The position numbers and the translations under genes were made by a program. This document shows, piece after piece, positions 1 to 7,502 of a DNA stretch of 7,502 nt; position 1 is the first letter of the stretch, and every line of letters begins with the position of its first letter. Below the pieces are notes generated by a model. That model ran no database searches. It saw only the letters and a program-made list of their open reading frames with translations, and was not told where the DNA came from. The stretch comes from Patescibacteria group bacterium UBA5194 (lineage in GTDB: Bacteria; Patescibacteriota; Gracilibacteria; BD1-5; UBA6164), in NCBI GenBank assembly GCA_002412935.1, contig DHWA01000016.1, positions 1 through 7,502 of the forward strand, in the 5' to 3' direction.

Positions 1-614
1 ATATTATCTATAAATTGAAAATTAACTGACTTTTTAGTAGTATCTAATGTAAAATCTTTAACTAATTCTTTATTTTCTTCTTTTATATTATTTAATACAG
101 AGCTAGTATCAATATCAACAAGTCACTCATAATAAACAGCTCAATCTCAATCATCTTTATCTTCATTTAAATACAAAGCATATCAATCTCACACTTCAAG
201 CTTAGTAAATTCAGGATTAGTTGAAGTTCCTCATCAGTAAAATATGTGAATTTTTCAACTACTATCTAATGTTACAATATCCAGTATTTTATCATTATCC
301 ATATCAAATGCTGAAGTTTTTATAATACTTCAAGACATATTGAATTGTTCTTCTAATGGTATTTTATATAAATTTTTCTCAACATTATTTAATAAGTAAG
401 GTTTTCCTTTTGAGACAAAAAATATATCATCATATCAATCTCAAGTAAAATCTCAAGCTTCAATAATTCATCCTGCTCACATTTCAGGCATATAAACTAG
501 ATTTCATTTTGTAGAAAAATCAAATTTTCATCTATTTTCTATAATTTCTACATATGAATCATTTTTAAGCAGCAATATATCTTGAAGATTATCATTGTTG
601 TAATCAAATGTTTT
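1..614 (-). other. FG-GAP/VCBS repeats with calcium-binding loops
   Basis: Three clear repeats carry the DxDxDG-type loop followed by a hydrophobic strand: DYNNDNLQDILLL (567-605), DFTGDGYDDIFFV (414-452) and DMDNDKILDIVTL (267-305). Their first Asp residues are 51 and 49 residues apart. A fourth, weaker loop (LNEDKDDGDGAVYY, 129-170) keeps the spacing at 48 residues. Each blade also shows the outer-strand pattern, for example GKIHIFYGGG and GKPYLLNN. FG-GAP/VCBS repeats form integrin-alpha-like beta-propellers that bind calcium and mediate adhesion in extracellular proteins. Both Gly of TGDGYDD are UGA-coded. The protein continues past base 1, so blade number is unknown. Confidence 0.85.
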
Positions 615-3600
615 ATATCAAATATTTTTATCATCTTTTGATATTTGTTTTCAAACAGTACTATCAAAACTTCTATAAATTGTTCAGGTTCAAGTTTCTT
701 TTTCAGATTCAGAATCTTCTCACTCTCACCATTTCAGCCAAGCTATTTCACTTTTAATTTCTTGATTATGAGATCAAAGTCTAATAAGGCCACTTACTAA
801 AAATCAATAAGTCTCTCAATCCTTAGGCATATTTTTTTCAGCCCTGGATTTATCACCATTAAAAACAACAACATCTTTAAATTTATTTTTTTGACCAAGC
901 CCCATCCGTTCCCAAGTAGAGGCTTTCCACTTACCATTCTCTTTAAATATCACCCAAGGATTACCCACTACTGGAACTTCAACTTCTGTTGAATCATCTT
1001 TTAAGATAGTTGTAATTTCTTGGTCTAAATTTATAAAAGCTGAGTTTAAACTTACTTTTAGATCAGACTTAACATCCCGACTACAAAAATCTATTCATTG
1101 CTGTTCTGCATCAATCCATTCTATCTCATCACACTTAGGTTTATCATCTATCATATCTGATGGAAATTTCTCTTTTACATTTTTCAATTTTACAACTGGA
1201 TCTCAAAGATTTATAAGAGAAAAAGAAGCATATTTTTTTGTTGACTCTCATACTGTTTCTCAAGCAGAATATAAAAGTAATGCTTTATTTGATTCACTCC
1301 ATCACGCTTTATAATTTTCTTTAAATGATTCATAAGTAAATCAAGGAGCTTGCGAAAATATATTTAAATCATTTTCATTAGCAAAAGGATCATTATAATA
1401 AATAACCAAAGAACTATTTTCATCTGATTCAAAATACCTACTTCAATATTTATTAGAATTAAAATAAACTATTATTGTATTTTTTAATAAATTCATTTTT
1501 TGTTCAAGTATTTTTTCATCTTTAGTAGTATTTAATTTTCAATTAATCAAATTATAAGAAAAAATTCACACTACCTCACCTCATTCTTTTATTGAAAAAA
1601 TTGCTTCATTATAATCATCTAACTCATCTTCAGAAACATAATTTTCTATAGATATGTTATGATTATATGATATTTCTCAATCCTCATTTACTTTAAAAAT
1701 TATATCTCAAAAACCATCTTTCAATTGTAATTGATTTCCATCAATAGATCAACTATAACCTTCTTTTATACTTTTTAACAATATAGTAGTTTTGTCTAAA
1801 TTATCAGTACAATCAGTAAATGTTATACCAGTTCACTCACAAACTTTTAAATCATTTTCATTATCTAAATTATAATAAATCTTTCCTAAATGTTCTGATA
1901 AAGCATAATTATATATATCAAAATAAAGTTTTTTGTTACTATCTAAATTTGCTATATATCATATATCTTGTGTTAAGTTTTGACTATCTTCTACTGTTTT
2001 GATTTTTCAATTTGAATTTATCAAAACTATATCATTATAATTATATGGATTATTTAATAAACTAGTTACTGTCAATCATCTATTATCTCTATCAAATAAA
2101 ATTCCTCATGCTAAATAATCTTTTTGAGTTATATCTCAATACTCAGCTCATAATAAGACTGTATATAATGAATTATAATAATTTCAATCAATTTTATCCT
2201 TATTCCAAAAATAAAAAGTTTCAATTTTTGCTATATTTTCATCTTGAGCATTAACCTTTATTTCATTATTTTTATTCCAAAAAGATTTTAACACTTTTTG
2301 AGTATCAATAGGTAATTTCAAAAAATCTAAAGATTTTTCCAAATCTTCTAATTTATAAAATCTAGAAACATAATTATATCTGTCATATTCTACAAAAAAT
2401 ATTTTTCAAGTTGCAGTTAATATTCCCTTATCTGTGAATCAAGTCATTGTTTCTATAGTAGTCTTTTCAACTGGTGTTTGTCAAGAAATTGAAAAAGATG
2501 ATTTAAATCATGGTATTGCTTTAACCTTGATATAAGCCTCTCATGGTATCTTTGTAGCATTTATTTTAAAAAGTATTGATCATGAAGAAACAATTGTTGA
2601 TCATGAGGAAATAAACGTTGATCATGAAGATATAAATGTTAATCATTTATATGTTGATCATGAAGATATAAATGTTATTCAAGTAGATGTTAATCAAGTA
2701 TTTACACTTATTATATCTTTATATTCTTCTTTTATCTCTAATCATATATTAGTAGAATTATCATTAAACACTAAGTTTCAATACCTATCTTTTAATTCTA
2801 CTTTTAAAATTGAATAATCAGATTCTTTTGCTTCTATTTTATTTCTATTTAAAATCAAATCCATTTTTATTGGCTTTTCAGGTAATATATCAACATAATT
2901 TGTATATATATTTTTTAGTCACTCTATCTGAAAAGATAATTTTACTTTTGGATCTGCTAAAGTTTTTGTTGTAAAATACACTTCTCAAGTTCAACTTTTA
3001 ACAGACACAAATGATTCTTTTGATTTTCAATATATTGAACTTAATGAAAGATACAATCTTGAGTTAAAATTTGTCATAATCTTTCAATCTTCATCTCTAA
3101 TTGAAAAATTATACCCATATGTACCTGTTGAAGATTCAGATGAAATCTTTATTTTATTTTGAAGAGGTTGTAAGAATAAATGAACATTCTTAACTGTTTC
3201 AATATTATTTTTTACTTCTAAAACATCTTCTCAAGAACTATCACTTACTTTAAAAGTTAGAGTATTATCATCTTTTTTATCTGTTGTTTTTGTTCTAAAA
3301 ACTTTAAATCATTCTAACATTTGAAAATCAATTTTATCCTTATCTTCAGTATCATTTATAAATTCAATTCAATTTCAATCAATTTCTCATGAAACCTTAT
3401 ATAAATCAGAATTAGCTACATTTCAATACTCATCATAAATTATTAAATAATTTGTTGAAATAACTCATCATACTTCCAATATATTTGATCATAAAATAAC
3501 TTCACCACTATAAGCTTTATCTGCTTTTATTTGGAAATTTTTACTAAACCTAAATCATTCTTTATCTTCTACTTCTAAAACATACTCTCAAGATGTTTGT

Positions 3601-6600
3601 AATGTAACTAAACGAAAATATTCCTTAACATTACTTAAATTAAGATATTTACTGACAATTTCTTCATTATTTTTATATATTTTTACATTTATTGGATATT
3701 TTATATCTACCTTTGTTCAAGATTCTGTATAATTTTCTAAAGAAAAAATTAATTTTTCTTTAGATTTTGATGATGAGTCAATATTTTCTTTTATATTTTC
3801 TATATTTGTATTTTTTCCATCTGATAAATATATATTTGTGTCATCTGATGCTAAAATAGTATCTACTCAAGATGTTAGATTTATACTAGAATCATCTTCT
3901 CTATCTATTTTATAATTTGTTGCTACAAAGTTATTTCATCTTATTTCTACTTTTATAATTTTTTCTAAATAAACCTTTTTTGTACTTTTATAATCTTTTA
4001 ATTCTATAAAAGCTTTAATATAAGCATCTACATCTTTATTCTTAGCAGAAAATGCATATTGCCCCTCTCATTTTGATACTTTTATATAAGAATCATTAAA
4101 ATTAATATATTTATTAGCTTCTTTTCTTTTTTTCTCTATTTCTTCATCAGTTCACACTCAAGAAGTATAAATATTTGTTTTACTTCAGTCTGGATTAAGT
4201 AAATCTAATTTAGATAATTCTACATTAACTGTTGTAGAATTATCTGAAAGTAATATATCTCAGTTTTTATCTTTCAGTCCTATATTTATAATTCAATTAC
4301 TATTATATGCATATTTTGTTGAATCTGTTAATAAATCAAGGGATCCACCTGCTAGAGATTGTTCTATACAATCATTTATTCAATTTTTATCAAAATCTCA
4401 ATTACATGCTTTTATTTCATCACTATTTAAATCAAGCCATCAGTTACTAGAACTTCATCAAGTTCAAGTTGTTGAACCTCAAGTAGTTCATCATAATACT
4501 GTTTCTTCTGTTGAAAATATAGAATTAGTTGAACATTCTGTCTGTCATATTTTGATAGTAGGAGGTAATACTGTTCAAAGCCAACATATTATTGCTGGAA
4601 TCCATTCCCATATAGGAACTCATTCTGGAGGACCACATTCAAATTCTCCAGTATCATTACTATTACCAGCATCATCGTAACTACTTCATAAATTAATTCA
4701 TGACAACATATTATCTAAAGAAGCATTTTCTGATTCCTCTTCTGTATAAGGACTTCATGTTGTTTTTCATTCTGGATCCATCTTTACATACATACTTGTA
4801 GCATCTCAAGGAGCTCACATATATGACAATTCATACATTTTTTTATTTTTTGGTAATCCATATTTTTTTGTATTTGTTAATTGATCTGATAAATAATTAT
4901 CTAGAACAAATGCATACTTTTCTGATATATTATTTATATTTTTCCAATATAAAGCAAATTCTAAAGTATTAAGATAACTAATTTCTTTTTCACCTCAATC
5001 AAGACTACCTGTACTTACCTTAAGGTCTTCCAATTCTTTATATAAGTCTATTTCTTTTGGAGTTCATGATATCATATAAGTAGTATAAATTTCTTTGAAA
5101 AGATCATATAATTCTGGAGTTAATGTTTCTGCCCGATCCACAAACTTTTTTGGCATTCAATTATTTTTCACTATTACATTATTTATATCCTCTGATGTCT
5201 TATCTAAAAGATCTTCGAATTGAGTTGAAACATTTTCTATAGTATTTTCTTTTCCATCTTCTAATTGAAATCTAAATAAATATGGATAATAATTTATTTT
5301 TTTATATGACAGATTTCTTCATATAAAATCAACATATCTATCTTTATCTATAGGAACAGCATCAGTAACAATTCAGTCTACTTGTTTTGATAAAGTTGTA
5401 GAACTAGGTGAATCATGTTTTATATATGAAGGGATTGTTTTATATTCATATATACATCATCATTCTTCAGTTCAAGTAGATAATTCACCTACAAAGGTTC
5501 ATTCTGTCGAACTAATAGTACAAGATGTCAAATGCTCATGAAATGGTCATAATATAACTAATTTTCCATCATTATCACTTTCTGGTTTCCATAATTTTCA
5601 ATCTGAAAATTCTGTTCTCTGAGATCAATCAGAAACTGTAAAATCATACTGTGAATCATTAAATGAAACTGTTATATTACTTCAATATTCACTTCAAGGC
5701 TTAGAAAATCTAAAATGTGTTCTATCTCCATTAGGTTGAGTTGCAGAAGAAGAAGTCCCAGCAGCGCCTCATACTTGAGCAGTGTTATTTCAATTAGCTC
5801 AATAAGAAGCAACTAAATTTCAATCAATAAAAACTCTTGAATATTTACATTCAGATCCAGATGAAGTTGATTCAGATGAAGTTGATTCAGATACTGTTGG
5901 ATCAGTTGATTTTTTAGGATACTTTTTTTCTAAAGTCTCCAAAAGTTCAAATATATCATTATAATCAACTGTTCAAGCATCTAATACATTTACACCACAT
6001 CATACACCTTCAGATATATTATATTTTTTTGTTGCATTTTCAGTCATTATTCATACTCATTCATAACAATCAAGTGGCGAAAATACAAAACTATCTTCTC
6101 CATCCATACGACCCGCAGTATCATGACACTCTTGACTTGAACCTTGTTCATCTACATTAACACAAACTTCACAAGTATCAGAAAAATCACCAGATATCAA
6201 TATTGACAAATTATAAGGAGCATTATCTCTTGCTGATTTCCATAAAAATTTTTTACTAGCAGCATAATCAGTAGGATAACGATATGGAGAACCAGGATTA
6301 GATGGTTCATTACCTGGTGGAGCACCTGGATTTGCGAATGATTTTTTATCTACAACTTCTCATCCACATTTAATTTCTACATTACACATTTTTCATGTCC
6401 CTCAACAATATTGATCTCATTTTTTATCAAAGTGATAAACACCCCTATTATCACCTCAAGCTCAACAAGTCTCTGATGTCTTAATTGATCATACAATATC
6501 AAACAGAGGAGTAACTGATGCTTTTATATCATGTTCTTTTAATCTATATAAATTATTATTTTTACTTACAGGATCTTTTTTCCATGAATATACTGAAGCT

Positions 6601-7502
6601 CCAGTTTCTGTACTAGATGTTATATTTTCATCCATATTTACAGGACTATTTCATCACCAAAGTCACATAGTTGAACATACCGTATCTTCTCCACATTTTT
6701 CTCAACATGCTTCTCATATTTTATCATAATCTGGTTTAAGAATATTTATATTGTATCATCTATTTGCTTCAACCAATGTTCATTTATTCTCTCATGTTCA
6801 TTTAGAAGATCATCTATATATACTACAAAATTTTGCATTTTCTATATCAGCAGCTCTAGTTCAATAAAAAAAGTTTTCATATCTAACACAATCATATCAA
6901 CAAGATGAAACTGAAGTATATGTCATTTCATCTGAATCTGAATCAGATGATGATGTTCATTCTCATTTATCTCCACAGTTTAGAAATACATCTTGAGTAA
7001 ATTCCAAAGCTGCTTCATTTGTCCATTCTCATGAGTCATCTCATCTTACTGAATAATATAAAGTAGTTCAAGCTTTCGGTGAAGCATAAGTTTTACCATC
7101 TCAACATGTTAAATAATTCCATCCACTTGCATTACTTCAAGGATATATCGACCAATCAGATACAATATAAGCTGTACCACGAATAAGTTGCCATTTTACA
7201 CCTGTCCTAAGATGTTCTATTCTATGTTTATCTCATCATATACTAACATATATAGTTCCCCGTTCATCATCATTTACAGTTTGATCAAAAGAAATAGCTG
7301 CTTCTGGGGCTCAATTATAATAACTCACAGATAAAGATGAATCTGCATATATACTTGATATAAAAGGAACAGGTTTTAATAATGGGTATATTTTTTCATT
7401 AATTCAATTTGATTTATATCATGTTGAATCATCTGTTGTTGTATTTGTTTTTACCCCCTGAGTAAACCTTTCAAACATAATTATCTTACTTGATCATCAT
7501 TC
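1..7502 (-). CDS. Giant multidomain surface protein, UGA read as Gly, partial at both ends
   Basis: A single minus-strand frame (codons end at base 3) runs for 2,500 codons without UAA or UAG. It is interrupted only by UGA, about 160 times by hand count. UGA must mean glycine: the frame has its own UGG tryptophans (about 22), and UGA fills glycine sites in FG-GAP calcium loops, Ig-domain turns and Gly/Ser/Thr linkers. Reading it as Trp would give about 7% Trp and runs such as WWTTWG. This is code 25, known from Gracilibacteria and Absconditabacteria. Domain order is Cys-rich modules, a helical module, a hydrophobic Cys segment, an EF-hand loop, about five Ig-like domains and FG-GAP-like blades. 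No signal peptide, start site or stop codon is visible; the ATG at 7476-7478 has no signal sequence after it and open frame before it, so it is probably internal. An exported adhesin is inferred from the domains. I do not recognise a named gene. Confidence 0.95.
615..1789 (-). other. Non-repeat beta-rich stretch between propeller blocks
   Basis: About 390 residues separate the two FG-GAP-like blocks without an obvious 50-residue period. Strand and turn patterns dominate (FGDIIFKVNEDGEISYNHNI, TIIVYFNSNKYG, SSLVIYYNDPF, YASFSLINLGDPVVKL, GETYGFLVSGLIRLG), suggesting one to three beta-sandwich domains inserted into or between propellers. A Cys pair lies at 1083 and 1131 (KCDEIEWIDAEQQGIDFC). 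Around 819-1094 the DNA is visibly less AT-rich and has no UGA codon. An acidic linker, GEGEDSESEKE, near 681-725 precedes the next propeller block. No family recognised. Confidence 0.4.
1790..2429 (-). other. Degenerate FG-GAP-like propeller repeats, first block
   Basis: A weak repeat of about 47-50 residues can be followed by an Asp-containing turn after a short hydrophobic strand: FFVEYDRYNY (Asp codon at 2382), VNAQDENIAKI (2241), ILFDRDNRGLTV (2091), IANLDSNKKLYFDI (1941) and possibly DNLDKTTILL (1794). The third repeat also has NDIVLINSNGK (2007-2036), typical of the second half of FG-GAP/VCBS blades. Calcium ligands are mostly incomplete. Spacing and the NDIVLI motif support a beta-propeller; the number of blades and family assignment are uncertain. 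Confidence 0.5.
2430..4361 (-). other. Array of about five bacterial Ig-like domains, Cys-free
   Basis: Residues about 1048-1691 show repeated invasin/Big_1-like strands with a charged turn before a Gly. Best landmarks are NIGLKDKNGDILLSDNSTTV (domain 1, 4226-4286), YLIIYDEYGNVANSD (domain 3, near 3405-3449), IIFSIRDEDGKIMTNFNSRL (domain 4, near 3050-3107) and LKVELKDRYGNLVFNDNSTN (domain 5, 2750-2807). Domain 2 (about 3490-3940) is less clear; its end carries SGEYVLEVEDKEGF. Approximate spans are 3940-4360, 3490-3940, 3170-3490, 2860-3165 and 2430-2860. Domain lengths vary, so insertions are likely. The array has no Cys, unlike the region before it. Such arrays usually form an extended stalk. 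The Ig-like fold is well supported for domains 1, 3, 4 and 5; exact boundaries are estimates. Confidence 0.7.
2575..2703 (-). repeat. In-frame 21-bp and 15-bp tandem repeats inside the fifth Ig-like domain
   Basis: On the + strand, 21-bp units beginning gttgatcatgaa or a close variant start at 2575, 2596, 2617 and 2653. Related 15-bp units start at 2638, 2674 and 2689. Units at 2617 and 2653 are identical over 21 bp. In the protein the long unit is FISSGST (three copies plus IVSSGSI) and the short units are NTGLT, STGIT and YKGLT. Both sizes keep frame. The Gly in every 7-residue unit is UGA. The unit carries the palindrome tgatca. The repeats lie between the VFNDNSTNIGLEI strand and the closing ILFKINATK strands, so they look like an extended surface loop prone to copy-number change. 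Confidence 0.85.
4362..4397 (-). other. EF-hand-type calcium-binding loop
   Basis: The 12 residues DFDKNGINDCIE (1036-1047) match the EF-hand loop exactly at positions 1 (D), 3 (D), 5 (N), 6 (G), 9 (D) and 12 (E). Gly 6 is UGA-coded (codon at 4380). A partial upstream loop, LDLNSDEIKAC, gives a paired arrangement like dockerin or thrombospondin type 3 calcium repeats. Two Cys (codons at 4404 and 4368) flank or sit in the loops and may form a disulfide. The loop lies between the linker and the first Ig-like domain, where calcium would stiffen the junction. Confidence 0.75.
4443..4502 (-). other. Gly/Ser/Thr linker coded largely by UGA
   Basis: Residues 1001-1020 read TVLGGTTGGSTTGTGGSSSN. Six of the seven glycines are UGA (+ strand tca at 4455, 4458, 4464, 4479, 4488 and 4491), including two UGA-UGA doublets; one is GGU at 4476. 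Only glycine makes this a sensible flexible linker, so it is direct evidence for the recoding. It separates the N-terminal half from the EF-hand loop and Ig array. Confidence 0.85.
4545..4637 (-). other. Hydrophobic Trp/Pro segment bracketed by two Cys
   Basis: Residues 956-986 begin with CGPPEG and continue with WEWIPAIICWLGTVLPP, then TIKIG. The 17-residue run is the most hydrophobic stretch of the window and could pass as a transmembrane helix. Three Trp, repeated Pro and the flanking Cys pair (956 and 973, at 4635 and 4584) fit a compact disulfide-linked motif or membrane-edge insertion equally well. If it spanned a membrane, the Cys-rich half and the Ig/FG-GAP half would lie on opposite sides, which seems unlikely because both look extracellular. 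Confidence 0.5.
4740..5399 (-). other. Mostly helical module of unknown family (residues about 701-921)
   Basis: This stretch contrasts with its beta-rich flanks. It starts with LSKQVDGIVTDAVPIDKDRY and continues with VDFIGRNLSYKKINYYPYLF. Several charged amphipathic helix-like runs follow: STQFEDLLDKTSEDINNVIV, TPELYDLFKEIYTTYMI, EIDLYKELEDLKV and LNTLEFALYWKNINNISEKY. A Gly/Met-containing segment (MYELSYMGAPGDATSMYV) closes it. There are no Cys. It may be a helical spacer or a protein-binding head module. I do not recognise it; the helical call rests on residue pattern alone. Confidence 0.45.
5400..5849 (-). other. Beta-rich module of unknown family (residues 552-700)
   Basis: The segment starts at a Cys (CKYSRVFIDGNLVASYG). 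It contains alternating hydrophobic strands and Gly/Asn turns: RTHFRFSKPGSEYG, NITVSFNDSQYDFTVSDG, KLVILGPFHEHLTSC and FVGEL. It ends near CIYEYKTIPSYIKHDSPS. Three Cys (552, about 661 and about 681) could pair within it or with neighbours. The strand pattern suggests an extracellular beta-sandwich, but I see no family-defining motif and assign no function. Confidence 0.45.
5850..5909 (-). other. Ser/Glu/Thr-rich linker
   Basis: Residues 532-551 read STDPTVSESTSESTSSGSE, a low-complexity acidic hydroxyl-rich spacer. It follows the amphipathic helix-like segment FELLETLEKKYPKK and precedes Cys 552. It marks the boundary between the Cys-rich region and the next beta-rich module. Confidence 0.75.
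6285..6332 (-). other. Pro/Gly/Asn-rich linker
   Basis: The stretch NPGAPPGNEPSNPGSP is a flexible, proline-rich spacer between the CGG-containing module and the next module, which begins near YRYPTDYAASKKFLW. All glycines in the linker use GGN (acc on the + strand), unlike the UGA-rich linker near 4450. Confidence 0.7.
6927..6953 (-). other. Acidic Ser/Asp linker
   Basis: The protein reads SSSDSDSDE here, a short Ser-Asp repeat joining two Cys-containing modules. SD-type linkers are common in bacterial surface proteins. All residues come from ordinary sense codons; a UGA-coded Gly lies just before it. Confidence 0.7.

Larger units (their letters stand above)
5850..7502 (-). other. Cys-rich N-terminal part of the visible protein (residues 1-551)
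   Basis: About 18 cysteines lie in the first 551 visible residues, many in short-spaced groups such as EACGEKCGEDTVC (near 6666-6710), QYCGGTGKMC and EIKCGG (6363-6410), and DTCEVC (6162-6181). This pattern suggests disulfide-stabilised extracellular modules. Between the Cys clusters are beta-type stretches such as GTIYVSIGGDK, VKWQLIRGTAYIVSDW and YNLSILISGDF. A segment near 6485-6570 (LYRLKEHDIKASVTPLFDIV) looks like an Ig or similar beta-sandwich edge, but I cannot name a family. Modules are divided by low-complexity linkers. What is seen is composition and spacing; the disulfide and extracellular reading is inference. Confidence 0.6.

Noticed and set aside
1820..2002. A 60-codon plus-strand ORF starting with ATG
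   Set aside because: It is antisense to the continuous recoded minus-strand frame, has a Leu/Tyr/Asn composition expected from AT-rich antisense DNA, and shows no domain or ribosome binding site.
2575..2703. CRISPR array or mobile-element end
   Set aside because: Units are contiguous 15 and 21 bp without spacers, keep reading frame and code for short Ser/Thr/Gly peptides inside an Ig-like domain.
4560..4620. C-terminal sortase/LPXTG-type anchor
   Set aside because: The hydrophobic segment contains LPPT, not LPXTG, precedes it rather than following it, lacks a basic tail and has more than 1,500 residues after it.
7476..7478. ATG (MFERF...) as the true start of the protein
   Set aside because: The frame is open upstream to the window edge, no signal peptide follows and I see no clear ribosome binding site before it, so it is probably an internal Met.
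1..7502. A decayed pseudogene with many nonsense mutations
   Set aside because: Every interruption is UGA, never UAA or UAG, and UGA sits at structurally sensible glycine sites over 2,500 codons with no frameshift.
1..7502. Mycoplasma-type code 4 (UGA = Trp)
   Set aside because: It would give about 180 Trp in 2,500 residues, Trp-Trp doublets in Ser/Thr linkers and Trp in calcium loops, while UGG is already used at normal Trp frequency.

Overview
The window is the inside of one very large protein gene on the minus strand, read with an altered genetic code. Under the standard bacterial code it looks almost non-coding. If UGA is read as an amino acid, the minus-strand frame starting at base 7502 stays open through all 2,500 codons with no UAA or UAG, in DNA I estimate at under 30% G+C. 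By hand count the frame has about 160 in-frame UGA codons, against about 65 GGN glycine codons and about 22 UGG tryptophan codons. UGA falls where glycine is required: calcium-loop motifs such as DFTGDGYDDI, Gly/Ser/Thr linkers, and turns of the YGN and NGD type. This is translation table 25 (UGA = Gly), known from the CPR/Patescibacteria lineages Gracilibacteria (BD1-5) and Absconditabacteria (SR1). The window cannot separate those two lineages.

Layout in protein order (bases 7502 to 1). Residues 1 to about 550 form a Cys-rich region with unrecognised domains separated by acidic Ser/Asp, Pro/Gly/Asn and Ser/Glu/Thr linkers. Residues about 552-700 are a beta-rich module, and about 700-920 a mostly helical module. 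A short hydrophobic segment with two Cys follows (about 956-986), then a Gly/Ser/Thr linker (about 1000-1020) and a textbook EF-hand-type calcium loop (1036-1047). Next comes a Cys-free array of about five bacterial Ig-like domains (about 1048-1690); the last one carries an insertion built from 21-bp and 15-bp tandem repeats. The final 800 residues are FG-GAP/VCBS-like propeller repeats with a period of about 50 residues. A non-repeat stretch of about 400 residues interrupts them, and the last three repeats are very clear.

No promoter, ribosome binding site, terminator, RNA gene, mobile element or intergenic gap is visible, because the gene runs off both ends of the window. The architecture is that of a giant extracellular adhesin or surface protein: disulfide-stabilised head modules, an Ig stalk and calcium-binding propeller blades. 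In small host-dependent bacteria of these lineages, a role in attachment to another cell is plausible, but that is inference. There is no accessory gene cluster here. The unusual content is the recoded gene itself and its architecture.
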